A DNA stretch of 51,627 nt from WVZL01 sp041862375. GTDB lineage: Bacteria; Acidobacteriota; Aminicenantia; Aminicenantales; Aminicenantaceae. The position numbers and the translations under genes were made by a program. The DNA lies in the NCBI GenBank assembly GCA_041862375.1, contig JBGVTE010000080.1, positions 1 to 51,627 on the forward strand, given 5' to 3'. Positions within the stretch are counted from its first letter, which is position 1, and the number at the start of each line of letters is the position of its first letter. This document shows, piece after piece, positions 26,233 to 33,707 of this stretch. The notes beneath the pieces were generated by a model. It was given only the letters and a program-made list of their open reading frames with translations. It was not told the origin of the DNA and made no database searches.

Positions 26233-27584
26233 ATAAAGAAAATACGCTAAAAATCCAGCAACCATCGCTGCGGAAAACTCTAAGAGTATTCGATGGAATT
26301 GCGCTGCTAATCGGGATTACAATTGGCGCTGGAATTTACTCCACTCCACAGATAATTGCAGGTTATTTAGGGTCTTTCTCTGTAATCATCACCTTATGGA
26401 TAATAGTCGGTGTATTCGTATTTTTGGGAGGATTTGTATATGCAGAGCTCGGCACCAGACTGCCTAATACGGGTGGGGAATATGTTTACATCAGCCGGTG
26501 TTTTGGTCCTTACGCAGGTTTTATGTTTGGGTGGACACAGTTCATCATTATAAGGACCAGCGCAGCCGCTGGCCTTGCAATTATCACTGCTGATTATCTG
26601 GGTAATTTTGTGGAGTTAAAAGGTATAGCACACACGACCGTGGCTTTATCCGTGATTTTTGTACTAGGCCTTCTTAACTATGTTGGCATCCAAAGGGCAA
26701 GTGCTTTCCAGAAAGTATCAAGTATTCTTAAAATAAGCGGACTTTTCATTCTGGTAGGATTAGGTTTGTTTTTAATAAAGGGGCATGAAAACTTACTGGC
26801 TACGCATGCCCCTCCCACAGGAGGGCTGGGACCAGTTGGAAATACCGTTGCAGCACTGATGCTTATTGTCTTTGCCCACACTGGCTGGGATCGGGTTGGC
26901 TATGTTGCAGAAGAAATGAAGAATCCTCGACGCGTTGTCCCTTTAACCATGTTTATCGGAGTTAGCATTATTGTCATTACTTACGTTCTGACGAATATGA
27001 TTTACCATCGAACTCTTGGGATAGAAGGTATGCGCGGAAGCACTGTTGTAGCCTCTGATGTGGCCACCCAGCTCATTGGGCCGGTTGGCGCCGGTTTCAT
27101 TGCCTTTCTTGTTGTTATATCTACAACGGGTAGCATCAATGGCACGATGATGACAGCTACCCGGGCTTATTATGCGATGGCTAAAGACGGGCTGTTTTTT
27201 AAGTGGCTTAACTTTGTGCACCCGAAGTTTCAAACCCCGTCGCGCGCAATTTTGGCCCATTGCCTTTGGGCTGCTGCCATCCTGCTAATAAGGGGTAAGT
27301 TCGAGACTATAGCTTCAGGCATGGTGTTTGCTGTACTTATTTTTTATGCATTTTCTACAGTCGCCCTCTTCAAGCTTCGAAAAAAAAGTGCTCGCAGTCG
27401 AGACAGCTACTGTGTTCCTTTATACCCGTTTCTACCTGGACTCTACCTTGCTGGAATTTTAACACTGCTTGTATTGCGGGCTATATTTGAATGGGAGAGA
27501 TCTCTAGTTGACCTTGCCTTCATTGCCACCGGATTTCCATTTTCCCTTATCTGGTTGCGGAGGGCTAAAAGAATCGGCCAGTAG
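26211..27584 (+). CDS. APC-family amino acid permease with non-canonical or lost start codon
   Basis: The permease reading frame is open from 26178. It encodes the canonical first transmembrane segment (RVFDGIALLIGITIGAGIYS) at 26283-26342, well upstream of the only standard start, a TTG at 26424. No ATG, GTG or TTG lies in frame before the first helix. Candidates are ATT at 26211, with AGAGG 10 bases upstream, or CTG at 26268. The ATT gives about 457 residues and overlaps the M28 gene by 22 bases. Twelve hydrophobic segments, the GITIGAG glycine motif and FVYAELGTRLPNTGGEYVY place it among APC transporters. It probably imports amino acids released by the upstream peptidases. Confidence 0.75.
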   Translation: MGISYILNKENTLKIQQPSLRKTLRVFDGIALLIGITIGAGIYSTPQIIAGYLGSFSVIITLWIIVGVFVFLGGFVYAELGTRLPNTGGEYVYISRCFGPYAGFMFGWTQFIIIRTSAAAGLAIITADYLGNFVELKGIAHTTVALSVIFVLGLLNYVGIQRASAFQKVSSILKISGLFILVGLGLFLIKGHENLLATHAPPTGGLGPVGNTVAALMLIVFAHTGWDRVGYVAEEMKNPRRVVPLTMFIGVSIIVITYVLTNMIYHRTLGIEGMRGSTVVASDVATQLIGPVGAGFIAFLVVISTTGSINGTMMTATRAYYAMAKDGLFFKWLNFVHPKFQTPSRAILAHCLWAAAILLIRGKFETIASGMVFAVLIFYAFSTVALFKLRKKSARSRDSYCVPLYPFLPGLYLAGILTLLVLRAIFEWERSLVDLAFIATGFPFSLIWLRRAKRIGQ

Positions 27585-27594
27585 TGTTTTTAAA

Positions 27595-27617
27595 CTTAAA
27601 GTCAATTTATCTTTAAG
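27595..27617. terminator. Weak hairpin after the permease gene
   Basis: CTTAAAG (27595-27601) and CTTTAAG (27611-27617) pair perfectly around a 9-base loop, 11 bases after the permease stop. The stem is AT-rich and is not followed by a long T-run, so this is tentative. Confidence 0.25.
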
Positions 27618-27692
27618 ATAAAAATGATTTAAGTGCCTGATGTACGAGAACAATAATTTGCTTGAGCTTAACTTCATACGACCTTCTTCAAT

Positions 27693-27738
27693 GTATACTC
27701 ACGCTTTTCTGTCCTTATCACGAAAAAAAGATGCTTAC
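27693..27738. repeat. Dispersed repeat copy 2 (AGATGCTTAC type)
   Basis: It aligns with 1584-1630 over its full 46 bases with one single-base gap: GTATAC, CACGCTT, TCT, then ACG, a run of A and AGATGCTTAC. Its right end overlaps the first possible start codon of the downstream small exported protein. Confidence 0.5.
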
Positions 27739-27745
27739 AAATAAA

Positions 27746-28153
27746 ATGAAAATTTTGCAAAAAAGAATCTTTATCTGGTGTATTTTAATTATTTTTTCAC
27801 TATCACTTTCAGGTATAAATGTCTTTGCAGCATCCGATGAATTAAAACATTTTGGAATCTCGTCAGTATTCGGAATAGTAAGCGAAAGCTGTCTCCATTA
27901 CAAAACAGACTTTAATACCACAGAAAGAGTATTTCTAGGCACAATGTTAGGTTCAGTTCCTGGATTAGTTAAAGAATTTATTGATAGCACTAAAAAAGAT
28001 AATTACTTCAGTGAAAGAGATTTAGCGTTTGATATTGCTGGTTCTTTTTTTGGCGCCCTGATTGGAAATATCTTTAACAATTTTATCCAGGTAAAAGTTA
28101 ATAGCATAAAAAATCATAAAGCTGTCGTTATTTCCCTATCCTGTAGATTTTAG
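27746..28153 (+). CDS. Small exported YfiM/DUF2279-like protein
   Basis: Starting at the ATG at 27746 gives 135 residues with a Sec signal peptide (MKILQKRIFIWCILIIFSLS, cleaved after about residue 28). An ATG at 27731 is also possible but lies inside the dispersed repeat. No strong ribosome binding site precedes either. The mature part has DELKHFGIS, GLVKEFIDSTKKDNYFSERDLAFDIAGSFFGALIG, matching the general form of YfiM-like proteins (KHF...KEixDs..k.dxFSxxDLxxDxxG). Function of that family is unknown; it is an envelope protein. Its stop codon overlaps the convergent MFS gene stop by four bases. Confidence 0.6.
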   Translation: MKILQKRIFIWCILIIFSLSLSGINVFAASDELKHFGISSVFGIVSESCLHYKTDFNTTERVFLGTMLGSVPGLVKEFIDSTKKDNYFSERDLAFDIAGSFFGALIGNIFNNFIQVKVNSIKNHKAVVISLSCRF

Positions 28154-29313
28154 CTTACTACGTACAGCTTTGATCTTATTGATAGATAGAAAATAGATAT
28201 AAAGACTCCGATAACTCCCAGAAAGAGGAAGGGAGAGTTTATTCCAAATTTATCAGAGAGGAATCCTGCGATAAGATTCCCAGTAGCTGCTGTCAGTACC
28301 TGGATGTTGGCGGTAAGGCTGAATGCCTGGGCTTGGTTTTTTAAAGGAGCTATATTTCCCACATAAGAATTTAAGGCGGGGTAGGTGAGGAATAGGAAAC
28401 CTCCGAAGCACAGCAGGCCTATTACAGCCTGAACTGGCTCTGCTGCTGTTCCCAGGACAAATAGAAATAAGGATGTGCCTGTAAAGCCAAATAAGGAGAT
28501 TTTTAATCTACCAAAACGGCGGCTGAGGTAGCCGAACAGATAAGTAGTTACTGTTCCGATAGCTATCCATAAAGCTAAATTAAGTCCAGTCTTTCCCATT
28601 TCGATTTTGAATTTGTGATGAAGAAGAGAAGGCGCATAAAAGACTGTTATTCCCCAGCAGGCACCTCCGAATATAAAACCAGGAATGTAAATTTTTAATA
28701 TCTTCAGTGTTTCAATCCAGGAGGCGAGATCAGGCTTGATGAATTGTTCGCTTTTTGTAAGAGTCTTTCTAACTAAAAAGAAGCTCGTTGATCCCAACAT
28801 GAACCCAGCCACAGCCCAGGTAATAAGAGGAACCTTCCAGTTAAAATTCTGGGCAAGATATCCAATAGAAATGAAGGCGATTAATACCCCGAGATTTCCA
28901 GAGCCGCTTTGAACTCCCATGGCAAAATCTATTCCTCGACTGGGATGTGTTTTTGAGACCCAGGCAATACCTATAGGATGGTAGAAGCTAGTGAAAGCTC
29001 TGAAGATTAGATAAATCAAGAGAAAGCCGGCAAATACAGATGTAAAAGTAATACTTAAAAGAGATAGGCAGATACCGAGGTAACTTATTAGAATAAGATA
29101 TTTATAATCGAATTTATCAGAAAAATTGGCAACTATAAGATGAAAGATGAAGGTCATGCAAAATCCGAGATAAGATAAGATTCCGATATGATAATACTTC
29201 TGGATTATGAATTGTTGGCTGTAGAGCAAGGGGAAAACCATTGGAACTGTAATTGTTGCCGCGTCATTGAGGGAATGGAAGAGAGAAACAGCTAAGAGTA
29301 CTTTCTTTTTCAT
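28150..29313 (-). CDS. MFS transporter (fosmidomycin-resistance-like)
   Basis: The ATG at 29313 is chosen, giving 387 residues. A TTG further upstream lies inside the -35 box, so it cannot be the start. Around twelve hydrophobic segments are visible, with HSLNDAAT in helix 1, FRAFTSFYHPIGIAWVSKT in helix 4, and an internal charged loop (KTLTKSEQFIKPD) between the halves. The FYHPxG pattern is shared with the Fsr-like branch of the major facilitator superfamily. Substrate is unknown; drug or small carboxylate efflux is possible. No Shine-Dalgarno is seen, and the promoter lies only 20 bases upstream. Confidence 0.82.
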   Translation of the reverse strand: MKKKVLLAVSLFHSLNDAATITVPMVFPLLYSQQFIIQKYYHIGILSYLGFCMTFIFHLIVANFSDKFDYKYLILISYLGICLSLLSITFTSVFAGFLLIYLIFRAFTSFYHPIGIAWVSKTHPSRGIDFAMGVQSGSGNLGVLIAFISIGYLAQNFNWKVPLITWAVAGFMLGSTSFFLVRKTLTKSEQFIKPDLASWIETLKILKIYIPGFIFGGACWGITVFYAPSLLHHKFKIEMGKTGLNLALWIAIGTVTTYLFGYLSRRFGRLKISLFGFTGTSLFLFVLGTAAEPVQAVIGLLCFGGFLFLTYPALNSYVGNIAPLKNQAQAFSLTANIQVLTAATGNLIAGFLSDKFGINSPFLFLGVIGVFISIFYLSIRSKLYVVS

Positions 29314-29332
29314 GTTAATTGAAAGAAAAAGG

Positions 29333-29361
29333 TTTATACTAAACGAAGCAGGGCGTGTCAA
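29333..29361 (-). promoter_or_regulatory. Sigma70-type promoter of the MFS gene
   Basis: On the minus strand a perfect TTGACA (29361-29356) is followed after 17 bp by TATAAA (29338-29333). The expected start of transcription is near 29326, about 13 bases before the ATG. The leader lacks an obvious ribosome binding site. Confidence 0.6.
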
Positions 29362-29386
29362 GACTAGTTGATTTAATTGTTTTTTA

Positions 29387-29509
29387 TCAGGTATTTACAT
29401 TAAAAATCAATCTTATATGGCGGATGATCCTGTCAATGATCTTCGGCTCTTCGCTAAAAGAGATGATTCTCAAATGCCCAACACAGCCAAAAACCAAATT
29501 CTTATTATC
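29387..29509 (-). pseudogene. Decayed transposase C-terminal fragment (IS91-like)
   Basis: On the minus strand one frame is open between stop codons at 29512-29510 and 29389-29387. It reads about 40 residues including GHLRIISFSEEPKIID and RIIRHIRLIF. This is the form of the C-terminal tail of IS91-type (Y2) transposases, where a zinc-ribbon CPxCGGxM is followed by RxIAFIxxPxxIDRIIxHLxL. Here the ribbon is eroded to FGCVGHL. There is no start codon and no upstream transposase body, so it is a relic left in the spacer between the MFS and PEBP genes. Confidence 0.5.
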
Positions 29510-29620
29510 TTACCTGGAAACCGAACAACCCTAGTCTCCAGATTCTTAGACACCTGAACGAATTAGCGGCTATTGAGGATTGAAAGGGAGGGGGATTTTC
29601 ATTATTATGCCTTATCGACT

Positions 29621-29649
29621 ATGACATCAAATTTTTACAGTGCTATAAG
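29621..29649 (+). promoter_or_regulatory. Sigma70-type promoter of the PEBP gene
   Basis: ATGACA (29621-29626) and TATAAG (29644-29649) are spaced by 17 bp. A leader of about 65 bases with a GGGAGGGAG ribosome binding site precedes the ATG at 29721. Confidence 0.4.
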
Positions 29650-29720
29650 TTTCAAAAGGAAAACAACTAATTCATCATTGGCTTTTGAATAAAAATTTCT
29701 TCAAAGGGAGGGAGTTTGCA

Positions 29721-30278
29721 ATGTTTCATAAAATTTATTGTCTATTTATCGCATTCGTTTTGGTTTGGTCTTGTCAAAGCAAAGATCAATCTCAATCTAC
29801 AATTATGGGAGGGAAAGACATGGAAATTAAAATCACGAGCCCTGTTTTTGAGGAAGGAGGCATGATACCGGAAAAATATACCTGCGATGGAATAGATGTT
29901 TCTCCTCCGCTTGTTTGGTCTTCCGTTCCTGATGGCACAAAGACACTCGCTTTAATCTGTGATGATCCGGATGCGCCAATTGGGACATTTGTACATTGGG
30001 TTCTTTTTAATCTTCCTGCGAGCATCAACGAATTGCCAGAGAATGTACCGCCTGATAAGGAACTTGAAAATGGCGCGAAACAGGGAAGAAATGGATTTCG
30101 TAAAATTGGTTATGGAGGCCCATGTCCTCCACGTGGCACGCATAGATATTATTTCAAGCTTTATGCTTTAGATACAGAACTCGATCTCAAGGCTGGGATT
30201 AAGAAGAAAAAATTGCTGAAATCCATGGAGGCGCATATCCTAGGTAAAGGTCAATTAATGGGGAGATACAAGAGATAA
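29721..30278 (+). CDS. YbhB/YbcL-type PEBP family lipoprotein
   Basis: The ATG at 29721 is supported by GGGAGGGAG about nine bases upstream and gives 185 residues. The first 17 residues form a signal peptide ending LVWSC, a plausible lipobox with Cys18. The rest is a Raf-kinase-inhibitor/PEBP domain: IPEKYTCDGIDVSPPL, DDPDAPIGTFVHWVLFNLP, and GYGGPCPPRGTHRYYFKLYALD, which form the anion-binding pocket of the family. Bacterial PEBP proteins have no agreed function. This one should be anchored in the envelope. It stands alone between the transposase relic and a terminator-like hairpin. Confidence 0.88.
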   Translation: MFHKIYCLFIAFVLVWSCQSKDQSQSTIMGGKDMEIKITSPVFEEGGMIPEKYTCDGIDVSPPLVWSSVPDGTKTLALICDDPDAPIGTFVHWVLFNLPASINELPENVPPDKELENGAKQGRNGFRKIGYGGPCPPRGTHRYYFKLYALDTELDLKAGIKKKKLLKSMEAHILGKGQLMGRYKR

Positions 30279-30359
30279 TATTGGAAGCCAAAGGCCAAAA
30301 AGTCCTATTTTCGCTGAATAGAAAAAACAGCTGACCGAATTAGCGCTTTTTCGTTCTAA

Positions 30360-30385
30360 TTTTACGAACTTGAAGTTTGTAAAAA
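30360..30385. terminator. Bidirectional terminator-like hairpin
   Basis: TTTTACGAACTT (30360-30371) and AAGTTTGTAAAA (30374-30385) form a 12-bp stem with one G-T pair between two convergent genes. T-rich and A-rich flanks on both sides would suit termination in both directions. Confidence 0.5.
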
Positions 30386-30386
30386 T

Positions 30387-30818
30387 TTAATCAGGTACCA
30401 ATGGCGGTCTTTTTAACTTTTCACAAGGCCACTGTTTACATTGAATACAGTGTTTTATATCTTTTTCTTTTGCGCAATTTATTAATCCTGTAACCCTGTT
30501 AACTTGCTTCTTTAAAAATTCTCTTACACCTTCATTTTTGATTGTTTTAAGATTGCTAACTACCTCGCTGTACCAGACCGGCGTAACGAAAAAATTGGCG
30601 AATTTCTCGCAAGGGAAATTTTCGCATTCACCACAAAACCGAAGACTTTTTTCATCTGCACAACAGCTATAAATCTTACAGATTCTGGTATATTTTAAAC
30701 AAAGTCCTTTTCTTGAAATACAACCCTTGCACCTTCCATCCTGTAAGGCTTCGCACTCCCCACAATACAGTCCACAAGGAGCAATTAAATCTTGATTATT
30801 TAATTCAATGTTATTCAT
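30387..30818 (-). CDS. DUF3795 cysteine-rich protein
   Basis: Starting at the ATG at 30818 gives 143 residues; a TTG five codons upstream is also possible. It has the DUF3795 pattern: IAPCGLYCGECEAL, GRCKGCISRKG, CKIYSCCADEKSLRFCGECENFPCEKF, and a second C-terminal cluster HCIQCKQWPCEKL. There are sixteen or more cysteines, in pairs that suggest zinc or Fe-S binding. The function is unknown. It is common in anaerobes and archaea. No signal peptide is present, so it is cytoplasmic. No strong ribosome binding site is visible. Confidence 0.82.
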   Translation of the reverse strand: MNNIELNNQDLIAPCGLYCGECEALQDGRCKGCISRKGLCLKYTRICKIYSCCADEKSLRFCGECENFPCEKFANFFVTPVWYSEVVSNLKTIKNEGVREFLKKQVNRVTGLINCAKEKDIKHCIQCKQWPCEKLKRPPLVPD

Positions 30819-30833
30819 TTTTAATTTTACCAA

Positions 30834-31119
30834 AGGATGGGTTTTCTCCTTTATCTGGTAAATTTAGCTGCAAGCAATGGACAAAGTTTGGACCTGGATT
30901 ATGAGAAATACAGAGAATTTCCACGTTCCACCTCTTAAAAAAGATCTATAATGTAAAACAACTCCGCACTTACGTACGGGGCTTTATTCAAATGCAAGCT
31001 TCGCTTGTCCTAAGGCTCTTTTTTCCTGATACCGCACTTATCTCTCTGTCAACTTTTCATCCAGGCCCACTGTCAATACGAAACATCCAGCAGACCGAAT
31101 AAAAAATAATATCATAATT
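30834..31119. other. Intergenic region, no gene recognised
   Basis: This AT-rich spacer holds the direct repeat CCGCACTTA near 30966 and 31042. A small stem CTCCG/CGGGG occurs near 30963-30982, and a short stem CAAGC-TTC-GCTTG near 31003-31015 is followed after some bases by a T-run. No convincing coding frame was seen on either strand. Decay of a former element is possible. Confidence 0.3.
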
Positions 31120-31148
31120 TTGACATTAAATTATCATGTTTTTATACT
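31120..31148 (+). promoter_or_regulatory. Sigma70-type promoter giving a probable leaderless mRNA
   Basis: A perfect TTGACA (31120-31125), 17-bp spacer, and TATACT (31143-31148) end six bases before the ATG at 31155. Transcription would start at about the first base of the start codon. There is no ribosome binding site. Confidence 0.6.
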
Positions 31149-31154
31149 TTCTTT

Positions 31155-32579
31155 ATGAAAAGATTTTTCCCTCATATGCTTTTTTTTCTTATATCATCAC
31201 TTTTTCTGACTCCTCTTTCCTCTTATTCCCTTGAGAATCTGGAAAAAGGCAAGATCATAGACAAAGTTATCTGCTCCAAGGAACCTACCCAGAGCTATGC
31301 CCTCTATTTGCCCCAGGCATATACACCTGAAAAAAAATGGCCGATCCTTTATGCCTTAGATCCTGGTGCCAGAGGAAAGATGCCTCTGGAACACTTTAAA
31401 AAGGCGTCGGAGAAATACAATTATATAGTCGTTGGCTCCAATAATGCACAAAACGGACCGATGGAGCCGATTGTTCGGGCGATCATCGCCGTATGGGACG
31501 ATACACACGACCGCTTTTCTATCGATCCGCAGAGAATCTATGTGACCGGTTTTTCAGGAGGAGCCAGGGTAGCATCCAGGTTTGCAAAAATCATGTTCAC
31601 CTATGTGACAGGCATCATCGCCTGTGGGGCCGGCCTTTCTTCAGAAATAACGCCGCAGGAGATCCCGCCAGCCTTTTACTATGGCATCATCGGGAACAAA
31701 GACTTCAACTACCTTGAGATGAAAATTCTCGATGGACAGCTCTCTCAGCATAAAGTCCCCCACCGTTTGTTGGTTTTTGACGGCACACACTCCTGGCCTC
31801 CTCAAGATATTTGCCTCAGGGCGATAGAATGTATGGAAATTGAGGCTATGAAAAAAGATCTCAAGCCGATAGATAAGAACCTGATCAAAGACATCTACAA
31901 AAGAGAATTAACAGACACAGAGGCTCTTGAAGCTTCAGGGCAGCTTTTCCTGGCTGTATCCGACTATGAAATCTTGGAGGCCACTTTTAGGGATTGGATG
32001 GCCACGGATGAAATCGAAAAAAAGACTGCACAACTCAAACAGAGTGAGAGTTATAAACGCGCTGTAAAAGAAGAAAAAGACTATCAAAATAAAGAGCTGG
32101 CTATCTTAAAAAATTCCAGAAACATAATCTCCCAGATTGAAAATTATCCTTTCCCAGAAATGAATCTCAACAAAATACTGGATAAACTGAAAATAGAGGA
32201 TTTAAAAAGAGAAGCACAAAATTCAGATAATCCTGCTCCCCAACGCAACCTGGCTTTCCGGATGCTCTTTGATCTGGAAATCTATGCTAGCAGTAAAGGA
32301 TGGTCACATCTCGAAAAGAACGATTTCAAAAGAGCCATAACCTTTTTTGAAGTTGCTGTCCAAGCGGGCGCCGAAGATTCAGGAAGACAAAGATATTCCT
32401 TCTATGGACTTGCCCGTGCCTATGCCTTGAATCAAGATAAAAAAAACGCCATAAAAAACCTGGAATTGGCTGTTAAAAACGGATTCAACAATGTATCCGC
32501 TATGGAGCAGGAAGACGACCTCCAATTCATCCGTCAAACTCCAGAATTTAAAAAAATCCTCAACTCCATCAAGAAATAA
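31155..32579 (+). CDS. Exported alpha/beta hydrolase with C-terminal TPR-like domain
   Basis: A 474-residue protein with a signal peptide (1-25). The hydrolase domain has YALDPGARG, the nucleophile Ser134 in GFSGGARVA, a likely Asp183 in GNKDFN and His212 in FDGTHSWPP, as in dienelactone hydrolase or PHB-depolymerase-type esterases. Residues about 230-370 are charged and helical. Residues 385-470 hold TPR-like helices (WSHLEKNDFKRAITFFEVAVQ, RYSFYGLARAYALNQDKKNA). It is likely a periplasmic esterase or peptidase-like enzyme with a protein-contact module. G+C is higher than in the flanking peptidase genes, as in the following module. Substrate unknown. Confidence 0.8.
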   Translation: MKRFFPHMLFFLISSLFLTPLSSYSLENLEKGKIIDKVICSKEPTQSYALYLPQAYTPEKKWPILYALDPGARGKMPLEHFKKASEKYNYIVVGSNNAQNGPMEPIVRAIIAVWDDTHDRFSIDPQRIYVTGFSGGARVASRFAKIMFTYVTGIIACGAGLSSEITPQEIPPAFYYGIIGNKDFNYLEMKILDGQLSQHKVPHRLLVFDGTHSWPPQDICLRAIECMEIEAMKKDLKPIDKNLIKDIYKRELTDTEALEASGQLFLAVSDYEILEATFRDWMATDEIEKKTAQLKQSESYKRAVKEEKDYQNKELAILKNSRNIISQIENYPFPEMNLNKILDKLKIEDLKREAQNSDNPAPQRNLAFRMLFDLEIYASSKGWSHLEKNDFKRAITFFEVAVQAGAEDSGRQRYSFYGLARAYALNQDKKNAIKNLELAVKNGFNNVSAMEQEDDLQFIRQTPEFKKILNSIKK

Positions 32580-32711
32580 ATTCAAGGTTTCTCCTCACTT
32601 CAATGAAATAAATATCTGGTTGATTTGTGTATAAAAACAAGGAAGGTTGGTCACTCGGTACTCCAGAAATACATTCTTTTCGGGCAGTTGTTTGATGATC
32701 CCGACTGTGCT

Positions 32712-32855
32712 TTAAAAAAACCTCCATTCATCAACGAACTGTCCGTCAGAGGTGTATTTAGCGATCTTCATCGGCCAATTGCCCACAACCCAGATGCTGT
32801 CGTCCACAATCTGGATGTTTCCGAATCTGGGGAATTCGCCCGGTCCCTGTCCTGC
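32712..32855 (-). pseudogene. Relic of a six-bladed beta-propeller (NHL-type) protein
   Basis: On the minus strand one frame reads from a stop at 32858-32856 to a TAA at 32714-32712. It includes AGQGPGEFPRFGNIQIVDDS, then IWVVGNWPMKIAKY and SDGQFVDEWRFF. The GxGPGEF...IxVDD...IWVxxxxxxKIxxYxxDGxFV layout is that of one propeller blade. There is no start codon, and the frame dies in a run of seven T. One base fewer would extend it by about 20 residues. It is a decayed fragment, not an intact gene. Confidence 0.5.
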
Positions 32856-32881
32856 CTAAGAATTTTATTTAGCCAGTTAAA

Positions 32882-32910
32882 TTGAAGTTTACTTTTGTTT
32901 TGTGTATAGT
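32882..32910 (+). promoter_or_regulatory. Sigma70-type promoter of the tungsten oxidoreductase module
   Basis: TTGAAG (32882-32887) and TATAGT (32905-32910) are spaced by 17 bp, about 50 bases before the ATG at 32960, which has AAGGAG upstream. Confidence 0.5.
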
Positions 32911-32959
32911 TATAGGACGCTATTAATATTAAGCGACTGTCAATTAGAAGGAGCTGACT

Positions 32960-33577
32960 ATGGCAAGATACATTCCCTTGGCTTGGCTTTTAGTTTTCGG
33001 ATCGCTTTGGGGTCTATCTGAAGTTGTTGGGGGTAAAGCCTTATACGAAGCCAATATCTCTAATGCATCAGTGTACCTCTCAGCTTCGGGATTTTTTCTC
33101 TTGGCAGTGGCCAGGGGGCTGTTCAATAAGCGCGGAACATCCTCTGTGATCGGCGGGATGGCCGCTCTTTTCCGGTTGGTCAATGCATCCTTTGTCTGCC
33201 ATATTTTGGGAATTTTTTTAATGGGTGTAGCTTTTGATCTGGCGGCCTCAATTCTCTTGAAAGCCGATAAAAAGAGCTTTTTGCGCAGCAGTCTAACCGG
33301 CATAACCGGAGTCTACGGGGGCTATGCTCTTTTTGCCCTTATCATTACTTATGTTGTTCGGTATGAAATATGGGTTGTGGGTGGATGGCAGAAAGTTCTT
33401 AATCATGTGTTCCTCACAGGAAGTCTCGCGGCTGTGGCTGCGGCCATTCTTGTGCCAATGGGATACGTTTTAGGTCTTAGAAGCAGGACTCATGCCCGAC
33501 TCGAGTCCCGATGGGCCTTCAGCGGTTCCCTTATTTTTGTTGTGATCCTCTGGACTCTAGGCAGAATGGCTGGCTAA
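32960..33577 (+). CDS. Integral membrane protein of unknown function, upstream of ferredoxin/AOR
   Basis: A 205-residue protein with about five or six hydrophobic segments (8-26, 42-58, 62-100, 110-135, 145-168, 183-203). The first helix contains WLLVFGSLWGLSEVVGG. No known catalytic motif, heme-ligand histidine pair or quinone motif stands out. Small hydrophobic proteins of this form can be substrate-binding (S-type) components of transporters or membrane anchors of redox enzymes. In E. coli the related ydh cluster has a cytochrome b-like protein, but this one does not resemble it. The 130-base spacer to the ferredoxin gene leaves the functional link open. Confidence 0.6.
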   Translation: MARYIPLAWLLVFGSLWGLSEVVGGKALYEANISNASVYLSASGFFLLAVARGLFNKRGTSSVIGGMAALFRLVNASFVCHILGIFLMGVAFDLAASILLKADKKSFLRSSLTGITGVYGGYALFALIITYVVRYEIWVVGGWQKVLNHVFLTGSLAAVAAAILVPMGYVLGLRSRTHARLESRWAFSGSLIFVVILWTLGRMAG

Positions 33578-33707
33578 CAGAGTCGCCGTTATCTCAATTA
33601 AAACATCGTCACTACTCCGACATAAAATAAACATTTCAGTTATGAAAGAGTACTACGTAAGTATTATTTATGGGGATTTCATTCAGAGATGAAGGAGGTT
33701 TCCATCC

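Noticed and set aside
30956..31030. Possible tRNA or group II intron domain in the spacer before the alpha/beta hydrolase
   Set aside because: Only short 5-bp stems are present; no cloverleaf, no catalytic triad of intron domain V.
32625..32885. Plus-strand frame of 86 residues in the spacer before the oxidoreductase module
   Set aside because: It is antisense to a recognisable propeller fragment, which explains the open frame better.
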